Shown here: positions 10,242-19,535 of the stretch, piece by piece | How positions within the stretch are numbered: the first letter of the stretch is position 1 | Layout: each line of letters opens with the position of its first letter | Assembly (NCBI GenBank): GCA_028724265.1 | Contig: JAQYDG010000005.1 | Coordinates: 248,001 to 312,000 of the forward strand | Direction of reading: 5' to 3' | Length of the DNA: 64,000 nt | DNA from: Actinomycetaceae bacterium | Lineage (GTDB): Bacteria > Actinomycetota > Actinomycetes > Actinomycetales > Actinomycetaceae | Program-made: the position numbers and the translations under genes | Notes under the pieces: generated by a model | What the model was told of the DNA's origin: nothing | The model's database searches: none | The model's input: the letters and a program-made list of their open reading frames with translations, nothing else

Positions 10242-10997
10242 ATGGCAACCTTAGACATTCAAAATCTGCATGCGTCTGTTCAGCTGGCTGATGGGTCACT
10301 CAAGCCAATTCTGCACGGCGTAGACCTACACATCGGCGATGGGGAAGTCCACGCGATTATGGGTCCGAACGGTTCAGGTAAATCCACGACAGCCTATACC
10401 GTCGCTGGGCATCCGAAGTATCACGTCACCGAAGGCAAGATTCTGCTCGATGGCCAAGACATTACTGATATGACTCCTGACGAGCGTGCGCGTGCTGGGC
10501 TTTTCCTCGCTATGCAGTATCCAGTGGAAGTTCCTGGAGTTTCGGTGACGAACTTTTTGCGCACCGCAAAGACGGCGGTCGATGGAAAAGCACCGAAGTT
10601 GCGTGAGTGGACAAGCGCTCTCAAACAGGCGAGTGAGGATTTGAAAGTAGATCCTGAATTCGTCAAGCGCGATTTGAACGTCGGCTTTTCCGGCGGCGAG
10701 AAGAAGCGCACGGAAGTGCTGCAGATGGAGTTGCTGAAGCCGAAGATCGCTGTGCTCGACGAGACCGATTCGGGTTTGGACGTTGATGCGCTGCGTGTGG
10801 TGAGTGAAGGCGTTGTACACGTGCATGAACACACTGGAAACTCGATCTTGTTGATCACGCACTACTCCCGAATTCTGCGTTATATTCGGCCAGACTTTGT
10901 CCACGTGTTCGCCGCAGGTCATATTGTGCGGACTGGCGGGCCGGAGCTTGCAGACGAGTTGGAAGAATCCGGTTACGATTCATATCTCGAAAACTGA
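10242..10997 (+). CDS. sufC: SufC, Fe-S assembly ATPase
   Basis: 251-aa ABC-type ATPase of the SufBCD complex. The Walker A loop GPNGSGKS is at residues 42-49, the signature LNVGFSGGEKKR in the middle, and Walker B IAVLDETDSGLDVDAL follows; the last two have the exact SufC-type wording (FSGGEKKRTE and DETDSGLD). SufC drives structural change in SufB-SufD. It starts 18 bp after the Rieske gene and lies 28 bp before sufS. Confidence 0.96.
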   Translation: MATLDIQNLHASVQLADGSLKPILHGVDLHIGDGEVHAIMGPNGSGKSTTAYTVAGHPKYHVTEGKILLDGQDITDMTPDERARAGLFLAMQYPVEVPGVSVTNFLRTAKTAVDGKAPKLREWTSALKQASEDLKVDPEFVKRDLNVGFSGGEKKRTEVLQMELLKPKIAVLDETDSGLDVDALRVVSEGVVHVHEHTGNSILLITHYSRILRYIRPDFVHVFAAGHIVRTGGPELADELEESGYDSYLEN

Positions 10998-11025
10998 GCC
11001 CTTGAAGAGTAGGGGAAGTGCAAGA

Positions 11026-12366
11026 GTGTTGGAAGAACTAAAAGGGGAATCTCGGCCTGGTCTTGGCATCGGGAAAGACGAGTCTGTGGCGGATCATGGG
11101 AGTGACTATTCGGTTGCACCACGTACTGATTTTCCCGTTTTGCTGAGGCCTGGCAGGGGAGGCGCCGCACTCGTCTACCTCGACTCCGCAGCGACGAGCC
11201 AAGATCCGATGCCAGTGATGAGCAAGCTGCTGGATTTCCAGAAATTCCACTACGGTGCCGTCGGCCGTTCGTCCCACCTTTTGGCAGAAGAATCCACGAT
11301 GGCATTTGAGGAGGCTCGCAGCAAGGTAGCGCGTTTCGTGGGTGTTGATACCGATGAAATCGTGTTTACCTCCGGGGCGACGCAGAGTACGAACTTGCTG
11401 GCTTACGCAATAGGCAATGCTTCAGCTGGGCGAGGTGGAGTTCCGGCGCAGCGATTCCGCATTGGACCGGGCGACAATATCGTGATCACGCGGGCGGAAC
11501 ATCACGCGAATCTTATCCCGTGGCAGGAATTGTGTCTGCGTACCGGCGCCGAACTGAGGTGGCTGGATCTTGATGGGGAAGGGCGTATCGATTTGGCCAC
11601 GCTCAACGTCATCAATGAGCACACGAAGCTCGTTGCTTTTACACATGTGTCGAATGTGTCGGGAGCTATTACTCCCGTGGCGCAGATCGTCGAGGCCGCT
11701 CATCGAGTTGGTGCCCTGACGTATCTGGATGCGTGCCAATCCGTTCCGCATCTTGTTGTCAATCTCCATGATCTCGATGTGGATTTTGCTGGATGGAGTG
11801 CGCACAAGATGGAAGGGCCTACTGGCGTGGGCGCCTTGTATGGCCGCAAGGAACTGCTCGATGCCTTGCCCCCTTACCAGTTCGGCGGCGAAATGATTGA
11901 GCTGGTGACGATGGAGAAGACGACGTATGCAGAGCCTCCAGCCCGCTTTGAAGCAGGGACGCAGCCAGTTCTTCAAGCTATCGGCTTTGGCTATGCTGTG
12001 GATTATTTATCAGAGCTGGGTATGAACAAGGTTGAGGCGTGGGAGAAGCATCTCACGACGCGCCTGCTGAAGGGAATGACTGATATTCCTGGGATTCGCG
12101 TGCTCGGTCCGGCACAGAATATTGAGAGAACAGGTGCTGTGGCTTTCGACGTCGCAGGTATTCATCCGCACGATGTGGGTCAGTACCTTGACGCACATGG
12201 GATCGCCATCAGGACAGGACATCACTGTGCACAGCCGATCCACTATCATTTCGGTGTGCACGTCTCGTCACGAGTCTCACTTGCTCCCTATAACACGGAG
12301 AACGATATTGACGCATTCCTGAATGCTCTTTCTGATGTTCGTTCGTATTTCGGCGTGAAAGATTGA
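11026..12366 (+). CDS. sufS: SufS, cysteine desulfurase
   Basis: 446 aa, class V aminotransferase fold. Lys261 in WSAHKMEGPTG should bind pyridoxal phosphate, and Cys401 in RTGHHCAQP is the catalytic cysteine of group II (SufS) desulfurases. The enzyme turns cysteine into alanine and hands the persulfide to SufU, encoded next. The frame is open into sufC, but the GTG at 11026 is preceded by AGGGGAAG at the right distance and follows the sufC stop, so I take it as the start. It has a longer than usual N-terminal leader (about 40 residues before VYLDSAATSQ). Confidence 0.94.
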   Translation: MLEELKGESRPGLGIGKDESVADHGSDYSVAPRTDFPVLLRPGRGGAALVYLDSAATSQDPMPVMSKLLDFQKFHYGAVGRSSHLLAEESTMAFEEARSKVARFVGVDTDEIVFTSGATQSTNLLAYAIGNASAGRGGVPAQRFRIGPGDNIVITRAEHHANLIPWQELCLRTGAELRWLDLDGEGRIDLATLNVINEHTKLVAFTHVSNVSGAITPVAQIVEAAHRVGALTYLDACQSVPHLVVNLHDLDVDFAGWSAHKMEGPTGVGALYGRKELLDALPPYQFGGEMIELVTMEKTTYAEPPARFEAGTQPVLQAIGFGYAVDYLSELGMNKVEAWEKHLTTRLLKGMTDIPGIRVLGPAQNIERTGAVAFDVAGIHPHDVGQYLDAHGIAIRTGHHCAQPIHYHFGVHVSSRVSLAPYNTENDIDAFLNALSDVRSYFGVKD

Positions 12367-12375
12367 GGTGACGTG

Positions 12376-12912
12376 ATGAGCGATCTGGATAATATGTATC
12401 AACAGATCATCTTGGATGGTGCCCGTGAGCGGTATGGCGAAGGCACCTTGGAAGATTATGATGGCGAGTCGTTTCAGGTGAATTCCACATGTGGTGACGA
12501 AATTGATCTGCGTGTGAAGCTTTCTGACGACGGAACGACTCTCAAGGACATCAAATGGCACGGCCAGGGCTGTTCCATTTCACAAGCATCAATTTCCATC
12601 ATGACGCAGATGGTAGAAGGAAAGTCCATCGCCGAAGTGAAAGATCTGTATGAGTCTTTCCGCACGATGATGGATGGCCGCGGGCACGAGGTTGACGAGG
12701 AAACAGAAGAGAAACTGGAAGATGCAGCTGCGTTCGCAGGTGTGTCAAAGTTTCCGATGCGCATCAAATGCGCGTTGCTCGGATGGATGGCGCTGATAGG
12801 AGCGGCAGACTCCGCCGTATCGGGAGCCCCGAGCGATAAGAGTGGATCCGCCGCATTGGCTGATTCAACCAATCTCCTTGTTAATCGGCCCTCACCAGGT
12901 GCAAAGGAGTGA
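12376..12912 (+). CDS. sufU: SufU, zinc-dependent sulfur acceptor
   Basis: 178 aa. SufU-type (IscU-like) fold with ligands Cys39 and Asp41 in STCGDEID, Cys66 in GQGCSISQ, and Cys132 in IKCALLGW. SufU takes sulfur from SufS Cys401 and passes it to the SufBCD scaffold. The last 35 residues (Ser/Ala/Gly/Pro-rich) extend beyond the usual end. GAGG at 12365-12368 fits ATG 12376 better than the GTG at 12373. The sufT ATG follows after one base. Confidence 0.93.
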   Translation: MSDLDNMYQQIILDGARERYGEGTLEDYDGESFQVNSTCGDEIDLRVKLSDDGTTLKDIKWHGQGCSISQASISIMTQMVEGKSIAEVKDLYESFRTMMDGRGHEVDEETEEKLEDAAAFAGVSKFPMRIKCALLGWMALIGAADSAVSGAPSDKSGSAALADSTNLLVNRPSPGAKE

Positions 12913-12913
12913 T

Positions 12914-13510
12914 ATGAGCGAGACGATCACAACTGAGTCACGGACGAAAGAATCTATTCCCGTGTGGGATGCCCGAGCGATGGAAGGGATGAGTACTGTC
13001 CCGGACATTATTGACTCTCGGCTGGAGGAAGAGTCCGCTATCGGGCTCGGCGACGGCAGGTCAGCGAGTGCGACGGGGCAGCCGAGTGCAACGGGTTCTT
13101 CCGATCCTGCTGACGGCAACGCCCCAGTAGCTGAAGACACCCAAGTGCTGCATGGCACGACGCCAGGAGGCAAGCCGTTGCAAGGTTTGCCGACGCCAAC
13201 ACAGGCACCCAGCGAGGATCAGATCCTCGAAGCTATGAAGGATGTTGTCGATCCTGAGCTCGGTATCGACGTGGTCAACTTGGGGTTGGTGTATGCAGTG
13301 CATATCAGCGGCACCAAGGTTGTTCTCGATATGACGCTCACCTCGGCGGCTTGTCCGCTCACCGATGTGATTGAGGAACAGACGATCCTTGCGCTTGAAG
13401 GCTTGGTCACATCGATGCGCATCAATTGGATTTGGCTTCCGCCGTGGGGTCCAGAGCGGATAACGGACGAGGGGCGTGAAATGCTTCAGGCTCTCGGATT
13501 CAACGTGTGA
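12914..13510 (+). CDS. sufT: SufT-like metal-sulfur assembly factor (DUF59/MIP18 family)
   Basis: 198 aa. The C-terminal 100 residues form a DUF59/MIP18 domain (EAMKDVVDPELGIDVVNLGL, then MTLTSAACPLTD), found in Fe-S maturation proteins; the cysteine in SAACPLTD is the conserved one. The N-terminal half (about 95 residues) is a Ser/Gly/Asp/Glu/Pro-rich, probably disordered extension that normal SufT proteins lack. The start ATG 12914 follows AAAGGAGTG, inside the end of sufU. The longer frame from 12842 lies in sufU and is rejected. It closes the suf operon. Confidence 0.88.
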   Translation: MSETITTESRTKESIPVWDARAMEGMSTVPDIIDSRLEEESAIGLGDGRSASATGQPSATGSSDPADGNAPVAEDTQVLHGTTPGGKPLQGLPTPTQAPSEDQILEAMKDVVDPELGIDVVNLGLVYAVHISGTKVVLDMTLTSAACPLTDVIEEQTILALEGLVTSMRINWIWLPPWGPERITDEGREMLQALGFNV

Positions 13511-13641
13511 GTGGATTCCTTTCTCACGCGGTGTGTTCGTCCTGCGGAGGAGCAGTGAGTTTCGACTTACGCCCGTGTGATATGTGGCTGCTGCGCATGT
13601 GGGAAGTGGCACGAAAGCGTCCGGCTCATTAGGGTAGTCAC

Positions 13642-15252
13642 GTGATTAGTGCCCAGAATCTCACGATGCGCATCGGTACGCGAGTGTTGCTCGATCATGC
13701 GTCATTCCATGTGGATAAAGGAATGCGTGTGGGGCTTGTCGGCCGCAATGGGGCGGGCAAGACGACTCTGGCGCGCTTACTTGCCGGTGAATCCTTGCCC
13801 GATGACGCGATGGAATACACGGGAACAATCAGTCGCTCAGGCACTCTCGGCTATCTGCCGCAGGACACGCATACCGGAGATCCGGGCGAATCGGCTCGTG
13901 ACCGTATTTTGTCTGTCCGAGGCATTGAGCGCACGCTTCGACAGATTGAAAAAGCCGAACGAGACATGGGCACTCAAACAGGATCGAAGCAGCAAAAAGC
14001 GATGGAGCGCTTCGTTCGTCTGGACAACGAGTTCACGATGGCCGGTGGGTGGGCTGCAAATTCTGAAGCATCGCAGCTCGCTGCTGCCCTCGGTATCTCA
14101 GATACAACGTTGAAGCAACCAATGGAAACGCTTTCAGGCGGCCAACGCCGCCGGGTGGAGCTTGCGCGCATTCTGTTTTCACATGCCGATACTCTTATTC
14201 TGGACGAGCCGACGAACCACCTAGATCACGATTCCATCGTGTGGCTGCGGGACTATCTGCGCGCATATTCCGGATCGTTCATCGTTATTTCTCACTCGAT
14301 TGACCTGTTGAAAGACACTGTTAACAACGTGTGGCATCTGGATGCGAATCGGGGCGTCATCGATGCTTACCATATGGGATGGCAAGAGTATGTGGGGCAG
14401 AGGGCTGCTGATGAACGGCGCCGAAAACGCGAGAATGCCAACGCCCAGAAGAAGGCGGACGCTCTGCTGGCTCAAGCAGAAAAGATGCGCTACAAGGCAA
14501 CGAAAGCCGTTGCTGCGCAGCAGATGATTAAGCGTGCTCATGAGTTGCTGTCAACAGTGGAGGTCACCGAAGAGGATAAAGTTGCCCACTTGCGTTTTCC
14601 TGCTCCCGCACCGAGTGGGAAAACGCCACTGACGGCGAACGGGCTATCGAAGAGTTTTGGATCACTCGAGGTGTTTACAGATGTATCCTTGGCCATCGAC
14701 CGTGCATCCCGGGTGGTTGTGTTAGGACTCAATGGTGCGGGTAAAACGACGCTGCTGCGTATTTTGGCTGGATTGGAGGAACCGGATACAGGGCAGGTCG
14801 TAGCCGGGCATGGGTTGAAGCTCGGTTATTATGCTCAGGAGCATGAAACGATTGATGGGCATAAGACGGTTCTTCAGAACATGGTTGATGCCGCACCTGA
14901 TTTGGACGACACCGCAGTGCGCAATGTTCTAGGATCCTTCTTGTTTTCTGGTGACGACGATTTCAAACCTGCGTCGGTTCTTTCCGGAGGAGAGAAGACT
15001 CGACTTGCGCTGGCGATGTTGGTGGTGTCGTCAGCTAATGTGCTTCTCCTGGACGAGCCGACGAACAACCTCGATCCGGCGAGCCGCGACGAGATTTTGA
15101 AAGCTCTGAGTTCTTATGAGGGTGCGGTTGTTCTGGTGACTCACGATGCGGGAGCAGTGAAGGCGCTGAATCCGGATCGCGTACTCCTCCTCCCCGACGG
15201 TGACGAGGATTTGTTTAGTGACGATTACCTTGAATTAGTGGAGCTGGCATGA
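13642..15252 (+). CDS. ABC-F family ATP-binding protein
   Basis: 536 aa with two ABC ATPase domains in one chain and no membrane segments: Walker A GRNGAGKTT and GLNGAGKTT, signatures LSGGQRRRVELAR and LSGGEKTRLALA, Walker B with DEPTNHLD and DEPTNNLD. An intervening charged linker (RRKRENANAQKKADALLAQ) matches the ABC-F P-site tRNA interaction motif. ABC-F proteins act on ribosomes, as translation factors or in antibiotic protection; the present subgroup cannot be fixed by eye. GTG start lies 6 nt after TAGGGT (13630-13635) with no Shine-Dalgarno sequence, so it may be leaderless. Confidence 0.9.
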   Translation: MISAQNLTMRIGTRVLLDHASFHVDKGMRVGLVGRNGAGKTTLARLLAGESLPDDAMEYTGTISRSGTLGYLPQDTHTGDPGESARDRILSVRGIERTLRQIEKAERDMGTQTGSKQQKAMERFVRLDNEFTMAGGWAANSEASQLAAALGISDTTLKQPMETLSGGQRRRVELARILFSHADTLILDEPTNHLDHDSIVWLRDYLRAYSGSFIVISHSIDLLKDTVNNVWHLDANRGVIDAYHMGWQEYVGQRAADERRRKRENANAQKKADALLAQAEKMRYKATKAVAAQQMIKRAHELLSTVEVTEEDKVAHLRFPAPAPSGKTPLTANGLSKSFGSLEVFTDVSLAIDRASRVVVLGLNGAGKTTLLRILAGLEEPDTGQVVAGHGLKLGYYAQEHETIDGHKTVLQNMVDAAPDLDDTAVRNVLGSFLFSGDDDFKPASVLSGGEKTRLALAMLVVSSANVLLLDEPTNNLDPASRDEILKALSSYEGAVVLVTHDAGAVKALNPDRVLLLPDGDEDLFSDDYLELVELA

Positions 15253-15776
15253 CGAACTACAGCACGTCGGTTGGAACAGAACACCGCGTGCAACACACGC
15301 TGATCCTGATGCGTCATTCTACTGCGCTCGCCTCAGGCAATGATCTGGCACGGCCACTGAGCGCGGAAGGGCGGCAGAGAGCGGGTTTTCAGGGGTTGCG
15401 CCTGATTGAGGACGTCGGCTCGATTGATCGCGTCCTGGTGTCAGATGCACTGCGTACTCAGCAGACCCTAGAAGCCATGATATCCGTGGGACTTCAGGTG
15501 AAGGACGTCAGTATTGAGCACCTGCTGTACAGTGCATCTGGACCGCGTGTTCTGGACGCGATCACAGAGACGGACGAGTCCGTGAGGACACTTCTGGTGC
15601 TGTTTCACCAACCCTCTGTGTCTACCGCCGCCATCATGCTGACGCCGGAGCAGGATCGTCGCCTCCTCACCGGAGGTTTTCCACCTGCTACCTATGTGGT
15701 CGGTCTGGTGGATGCAGCGTGGGCAGACCTCGAAACGTGGACGCTGCAGTACGCTCGCAGACCTCAAGGTGCATAG
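15249..15776 (+). CDS. SixA-like histidine phosphatase
   Basis: 175 aa. The histidine phosphatase signature is LILMRHSTA with Arg22 and His23 (RHS instead of the common RHG), and LLVLFHQPSVS supplies the second histidine (His120). SDALRTQQT supplies another conserved Arg. Such SixA-type enzymes remove phosphate from phosphohistidine in signalling proteins, but the partner is unknown here. The ATG overlaps the ABC-F stop (ATGA), so the two genes are coupled. The stop codon lies inside the first copy of a 17-bp tandem repeat. Confidence 0.82.
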   Translation: MTNYSTSVGTEHRVQHTLILMRHSTALASGNDLARPLSAEGRQRAGFQGLRLIEDVGSIDRVLVSDALRTQQTLEAMISVGLQVKDVSIEHLLYSASGPRVLDAITETDESVRTLLVLFHQPSVSTAAIMLTPEQDRRLLTGGFPPATYVVGLVDAAWADLETWTLQYARRPQGA

Positions 15777-15804
15777 CGCTTTACGATGCATAGCGCTTTA
15801 CGAT
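15771..15804. repeat. Perfect 17-bp tandem duplication over the sixA stop codon
   Basis: The unit GCATAGCGCTTTACGAT occurs twice without a gap or mismatch. The sixA stop (TAG 15774-15776) is in the first unit. It looks like a recent slippage or duplication event in the convergent sixA-glgC gap. Confidence 0.95.
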
Positions 15805-15845
15805 GATGCGCGATGCGTCTCTGCTCGACCCACCCATGTGAAACC

Positions 15846-17096
15846 CTATGCGGTAATGTGTGTTCCTTTCCGAACAACAACAACTCCACCAGGCGAAACG
15901 AACAAGCCGCGTTCCCGATCTAGATCGTGGTTCACGCCGATCTGCGCGCCCTCATCGACGACGACGTCCTTATCTAAAATCGCACGGAAAATAGTCGCAC
16001 TTCGTCCGATATCCACGTGGTCGAAAATAACGGACTCGCGCACGGATGACCACGAATTGACACGTACCCTCGGCGAGAGAACGGAACCAATCACCTCACC
16101 ACCCGAGATGATCACGCCTGGTGACACGATGGAATCGATCGCATGGCCGAGCCTCTCGTGATGCCCATAGACGAACTTGGCAGGTGGCATATTGGAATAG
16201 TTGGTCAGCAGTGGCCATTTGTCGTTGTACAAATTGAAGACGGGGCTCACCGAAATCAAGTCCATGTTGGCATCATAAAAGGCGTCGATCGTGCCCACGT
16301 CCCGCCAGTAGGTGCGATCTCGGTCGGTCGCGCCAGGAACCTCGTTGTCGTTGAAATCGTAGACGCCAGCCGTCCCGCGCTCCACAAACATAGGGACGAT
16401 ATCGCCGCCCATATCGTGGCTCGATTCTGGATTGTCCGCATCAGTAGCAAGAGCACGTTCAAGGGCATCAGTATTGAAAACGTAATTGCCCATGGAAGCG
16501 AGAAACACAGTCGGATCGTCAGCTAAACCTAGTCCTTCGGTTTCGTGTGGTTTCTCCAGAAACTCAGCGATTTTGTGTGTATCGTGAGGATCTGTGCGGA
16601 TGACGCCGAAGCTGGGGGCGAGTGTTAGGGGCTGCCGTATACCCGCTACTGTCATTTCCGCACCAGACTGAATATGCTGATCGATCATCTGGGAAAAATC
16701 CATGCGGTAGATATTGTCGGCTCCGGTGACGAGAACAAGATCCGGCTTATCGTCATGAATAATATTCGACGATTGAAAGATAGCATCCGCACTGCCAAGG
16801 AACCACCGCTTACCTTTGCGCTGTTGGGCAGGAACAGGAGCAACATAGTTGTTGAAAAGGTTCGAAAGTTTCCAGGTTTGGGCAATGTGCCGATCTAGCG
16901 AGTGCGACTTGTACTGAGTGAGGACGACCATGCGCATATAGCCGGAGTTTGCAATGTTGCTTAACGCAAAGTCGATCAAGCGGTAGATACCGCCGAAGGG
17001 AACTGCAGGCTTAGCGCGAACCTGGGTGAGTGGCATGAGCCGTTTCCCTTCACCGCCAGCCAAAACCATAGCGAGAACTCGAGGATGTGTGTTCAT
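15846..17096 (-). CDS. glgC: Glucose-1-phosphate adenylyltransferase
   Basis: 416 aa on the minus strand. The N-terminus carries the nucleotidyltransferase signature [20 protein letters not shown], and the fold continues to a left-handed beta-helix ([20 protein letters not shown]). GlgC makes ADP-glucose for glycogen. The ATG lies 6 nt after TAGAAT (minus strand, 17103-17108), which fits the leaderless pattern although AGAGG also sits in that gap. It is divergent from glgA, as in many Actinomycetota. Confidence 0.95.
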   Translation of the reverse strand: MNTHPRVLAMVLAGGEGKRLMPLTQVRAKPAVPFGGIYRLIDFALSNIANSGYMRMVVLTQYKSHSLDRHIAQTWKLSNLFNNYVAPVPAQQRKGKRWFLGSADAIFQSSNIIHDDKPDLVLVTGADNIYRMDFSQMIDQHIQSGAEMTVAGIRQPLTLAPSFGVIRTDPHDTHKIAEFLEKPHETEGLGLADDPTVFLASMGNYVFNTDALERALATDADNPESSHDMGGDIVPMFVERGTAGVYDFNDNEVPGATDRDRTYWRDVGTIDAFYDANMDLISVSPVFNLYNDKWPLLTNYSNMPPAKFVYGHHERLGHAIDSIVSPGVIISGGEVIGSVLSPRVRVNSWSSVRESVIFDHVDIGRSATIFRAILDKDVVVDEGAQIGVNHDLDRERGLFVSPGGVVVVRKGTHITA

Positions 17097-17314
17097 GCCT
17101 CTATTCTATGCTCTACACCACACTCTCTGTGATAGGACTGAGAGCGTTCGATCGTGATGCTGAGAATTCCGCCGAATCCAGCATGAATCGTGAACATCGT
17201 GTGATTTATCTTGTGTGGGGGCCTCTCGCCTCCCTCCGATGGATGACGAAGGTACTCGATCGCGCGGGCAGATACATGCCTCGGTAGACTGAAGGCACGA
17301 CGAAAGGACTTGCT

Positions 17315-18550
17315 ATGCGTGTGGATCTACTAACCAGAGAATTTCCTCCGTTTACCTATGGTGGTGCGGGTGTGCATGTGACGGAGCTATCGCGAGTGTT
17401 GTCTGACCATGCAGAGGTTCACGTGCGTGCTTTTGATCGAGCGAAAGCTGCAGGCGCCAGTGCAGCTGCTCCCGCTGCTCTATCGCTAGACCGCTATGAT
17501 CCATCTCCTGAATTGGCGCAGGCGAATCCAGCACTGCAGACGTTATCGGCTAATCTGCCGATGGCGTCAGATGTTCGTGGCGCCGATATTGTTCATTCTC
17601 ATACGTGGTACACGAATCTCGCAGGCCGTCTCGCATCAATGATGTATGATATCCCGCTCGTTGTGACCGCTCATTCGCTGGAGCCTCTGCGTCCATGGAA
17701 GCGTGAGCAGCTTGGTGGCGGCTACGAGTTATCTTCGTGGGCGGAAAAATCTGCGTACGAAGCAGCCCACGGCGTCATTGCTGTCTCGTATGCCGAGCGC
17801 GACGATATTTTGAGGGTTTATCCGTTTATTGATCCGGACGCAGTGGAGGTTATCCACAACGGAATTGACCTTGACCAGTGGGCTTTGCCGTCTACTGATC
17901 AAGAATGGGCAGATGCTCGCTCCACATTTGCTAGGTATGGCCTTGACCCAGAGAGACCCACGATTATTTTTGTGGGGAGGATTACGCGCCAGAAAGGCGT
18001 GCCGTATTTACTGCGGGCCCTGACGCATGTACCTTCTGATATTCAGGTGATACTGTGTGCGGGTGCGCCGGACACGCCGGATATTGCAGCAGAAACACGT
18101 GCTCTGGTTGAGCACCTGCGCGCTGAACGTGACGGCGTCGTGTGGATTGAGCAAGTTCTCGACCATCAGACCCTGATGCAGTTGGAAGCATGCTCGACGA
18201 CGTTCGTCACTCCATCGATTTACGAGCCTCAAGGGATTGTGAATCTTGAAGCGATGGCAATGGGTCTGCCTGTTGTTGGCACGAATACAGGTGGGATTCC
18301 AGACTGCGTTGATGACGGTGTGACGGGCATGCTTGTACCCATCGAGCAAATGAACGACGGAACAGGCACTCCGTTGAAACCTGAACAGTTTGAAGCCGAT
18401 ATGGCTGCTGCGCTAACGGCCATGGTGTCGGATCCAGATAGAGCACATCAGATGGGCATGGCTGGGCTCGAGAAGGTTCGCCGCGAGTTTACGTGGACGG
18501 CAATCGGCGATCAGACGATGTCGTTCTATCGCAAAGTGCTCGCAAGATAG
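17315..18550 (+). CDS. glgA: Glycogen synthase / GlgM-type GT4 glycosyltransferase
   Basis: 411-aa GT4 enzyme. The N-terminus (LLTREFPPFTYGGAGVHVTEL) and the acceptor/donor motif YEPQGIVNLEAMAMG with the Glu-x7-Glu pair are typical of actinobacterial glycogen synthases. Those called GlgM use ADP-glucose and glucose 1-phosphate to make maltose 1-phosphate; distinction from GlgA is not possible by eye. AAAGGA (17303-17308) precedes ATG 17315, and TAGACT at 17285-17290 could be a -10. It is divergent from glgC. Confidence 0.9.
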   Translation: MRVDLLTREFPPFTYGGAGVHVTELSRVLSDHAEVHVRAFDRAKAAGASAAAPAALSLDRYDPSPELAQANPALQTLSANLPMASDVRGADIVHSHTWYTNLAGRLASMMYDIPLVVTAHSLEPLRPWKREQLGGGYELSSWAEKSAYEAAHGVIAVSYAERDDILRVYPFIDPDAVEVIHNGIDLDQWALPSTDQEWADARSTFARYGLDPERPTIIFVGRITRQKGVPYLLRALTHVPSDIQVILCAGAPDTPDIAAETRALVEHLRAERDGVVWIEQVLDHQTLMQLEACSTTFVTPSIYEPQGIVNLEAMAMGLPVVGTNTGGIPDCVDDGVTGMLVPIEQMNDGTGTPLKPEQFEADMAAALTAMVSDPDRAHQMGMAGLEKVRREFTWTAIGDQTMSFYRKVLAR

Positions 18551-18598
18551 GGTCATGATGCCTTGGGCGTGTGAGCACGAGGCGACTGGAGGAGTCGT

Positions 18599-18637
18599 GC
18601 GGGGTTAACCCAGTCGTCAGTGTGGGGTAAACCCCGC
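18599..18637. promoter_or_regulatory. Two nested palindromes upstream of the XRE regulator
   Basis: GGGTTAACCC (18602-18611) is a perfect palindrome, and GGGGT-AA-ACCCC (18624-18635) is a second one. GCGGGGTT at 18599-18606 also pairs perfectly with AACCCCGC at 18630-18637. They lie just before the XRE start codon. They may be the regulator's operators, or the long-range pairing may end glgA transcription, though no T-run follows. Confidence 0.55.
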
Positions 18638-18648
18638 ATCCTCGAAAT

Positions 18649-18972
18649 ATGGACTATGTTTCACCATTCGAGCGTCAGCTTGGAGTACTTTTTGGCCGTA
18701 CTGTGCGTAAACGGCGCTTGCAACTGCATTTGACGCAGCAGGATGTTGCTTTAGCTGCGCGAATGGATAGAAGTCATTACCAAGCGATGGAAGCAGGGCG
18801 TTCGGATAGAAAAACTAACCGTCCAGCAAACCCCACACTGAATACTCTGGTGAGGCTTGCTATCGTTTTCCAATGCACAATCGATGATCTTCTGGCGCCC
18901 ATTGTGCGGCTGATGAACGACTATCCTGAAGAAGTTCACGAGTGGTTTGATTCGCTCGAATTCAAAAGTTGA
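18649..18972 (+). CDS. XRE-family helix-turn-helix regulator
   Basis: 107 aa, with a Cro/C1-type helix-turn-helix at about residues 14-85 (FGRTVRKRRLQLHLTQQDVA, then MDRSHYQAMEAGRSD). There is no sensor domain; the C-terminal 25 residues are acidic. No partner toxin or phage gene is adjacent. The ATG comes 11 bp after a GGGGTAAACCCC palindrome, so autoregulation is plausible. The target genes are unknown; glgA just upstream and trmL downstream (opposite strand) are the only close ones. Confidence 0.78.
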   Translation: MDYVSPFERQLGVLFGRTVRKRRLQLHLTQQDVALAARMDRSHYQAMEAGRSDRKTNRPANPTLNTLVRLAIVFQCTIDDLLAPIVRLMNDYPEEVHEWFDSLEFKS

Positions 18973-19021
18973 TACGTTGCAGGCGTTGAGCTCCTCATGT
19001 GAAGACCTCATAGATCGAATC

Positions 19022-19522
19022 TTAATAGATGGAATCTGGCTGCATGGATGACCCTTCATATCCCACTTGTCTCCATGCTTCATACAGGGCAATACTTGCT
19101 GAGTTTGTGAGATTGAGCGAGCGCAGATGTTCTCGCATGGGGATACGTACGGGCAAGGTCACGCGGTCATGATGGATGATGGAAACCGGGAGTCCTTCCT
19201 GTTCGGGTCCAAAGAGGAGGACGTCTGAATCTCGATAATGAACGTCGGCGAAATTGTGTGTGGTGTGCCCTGTAAAAGCGAAAATGCGCTGTTCTGCGGT
19301 GAGGGTGGCAAGGAAATCGTCAAACGTGTGATGAATCTGTACGTCGGCGAGATCGTGATAGTCTAAGCCGGCACGTTTCAGGTGCGTATCGGAAAAGTCG
19401 AATCCAAGTGGTTCGATCAGATGGAGTATCGCTCCGGTGCAGGCACACAGCCTGATAGCGGCTCCGGTGTTGCCTGGGATTTCTGGTGTGTAATAGACCA
19501 AATGAAACACGCCATTTACCAT
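19022..19522 (-). CDS. trmL: tRNA (cytidine/uridine-34-2'-O)-methyltransferase TrmL
   Basis: 166-aa SPOUT methyltransferase. The motifs VYYTPEIPGNTGAAIRLCAC, LFGPEQEGLP and IPMREHLRSLNLTNSASIAL are those of TrmL, which methylates the wobble ribose of certain leucine tRNAs. ATG start has no Shine-Dalgarno sequence; TATACA (minus strand, 19531-19536) lies 8 nt upstream. A perfect 7-bp inverted repeat covers this stretch. Confidence 0.93.
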   Translation of the reverse strand: MVNGVFHLVYYTPEIPGNTGAAIRLCACTGAILHLIEPLGFDFSDTHLKRAGLDYHDLADVQIHHTFDDFLATLTAEQRIFAFTGHTTHNFADVHYRDSDVLLFGPEQEGLPVSIIHHDRVTLPVRIPMREHLRSLNLTNSASIALYEAWRQVGYEGSSMQPDSIY

Positions 19523-19535
19523 ACAGATTCTGTAT
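19521..19535. promoter_or_regulatory. Palindrome over the trmL start and -10 region
   Basis: ATACAGA-T-TCTGTAT is a perfect 7-bp inverted repeat with a single central base. It spans from the candidate -10 (TATACA) to the first two bases of the trmL start codon, so it could be an operator or a hairpin at the very 5' end of a leaderless message. Confidence 0.5.

Noticed and set aside
17087-17287. Small reading frame in the glgC-glgA gap
   Set aside because: It overlaps the divergent promoters and the end of glgC, and has no recognisable features.
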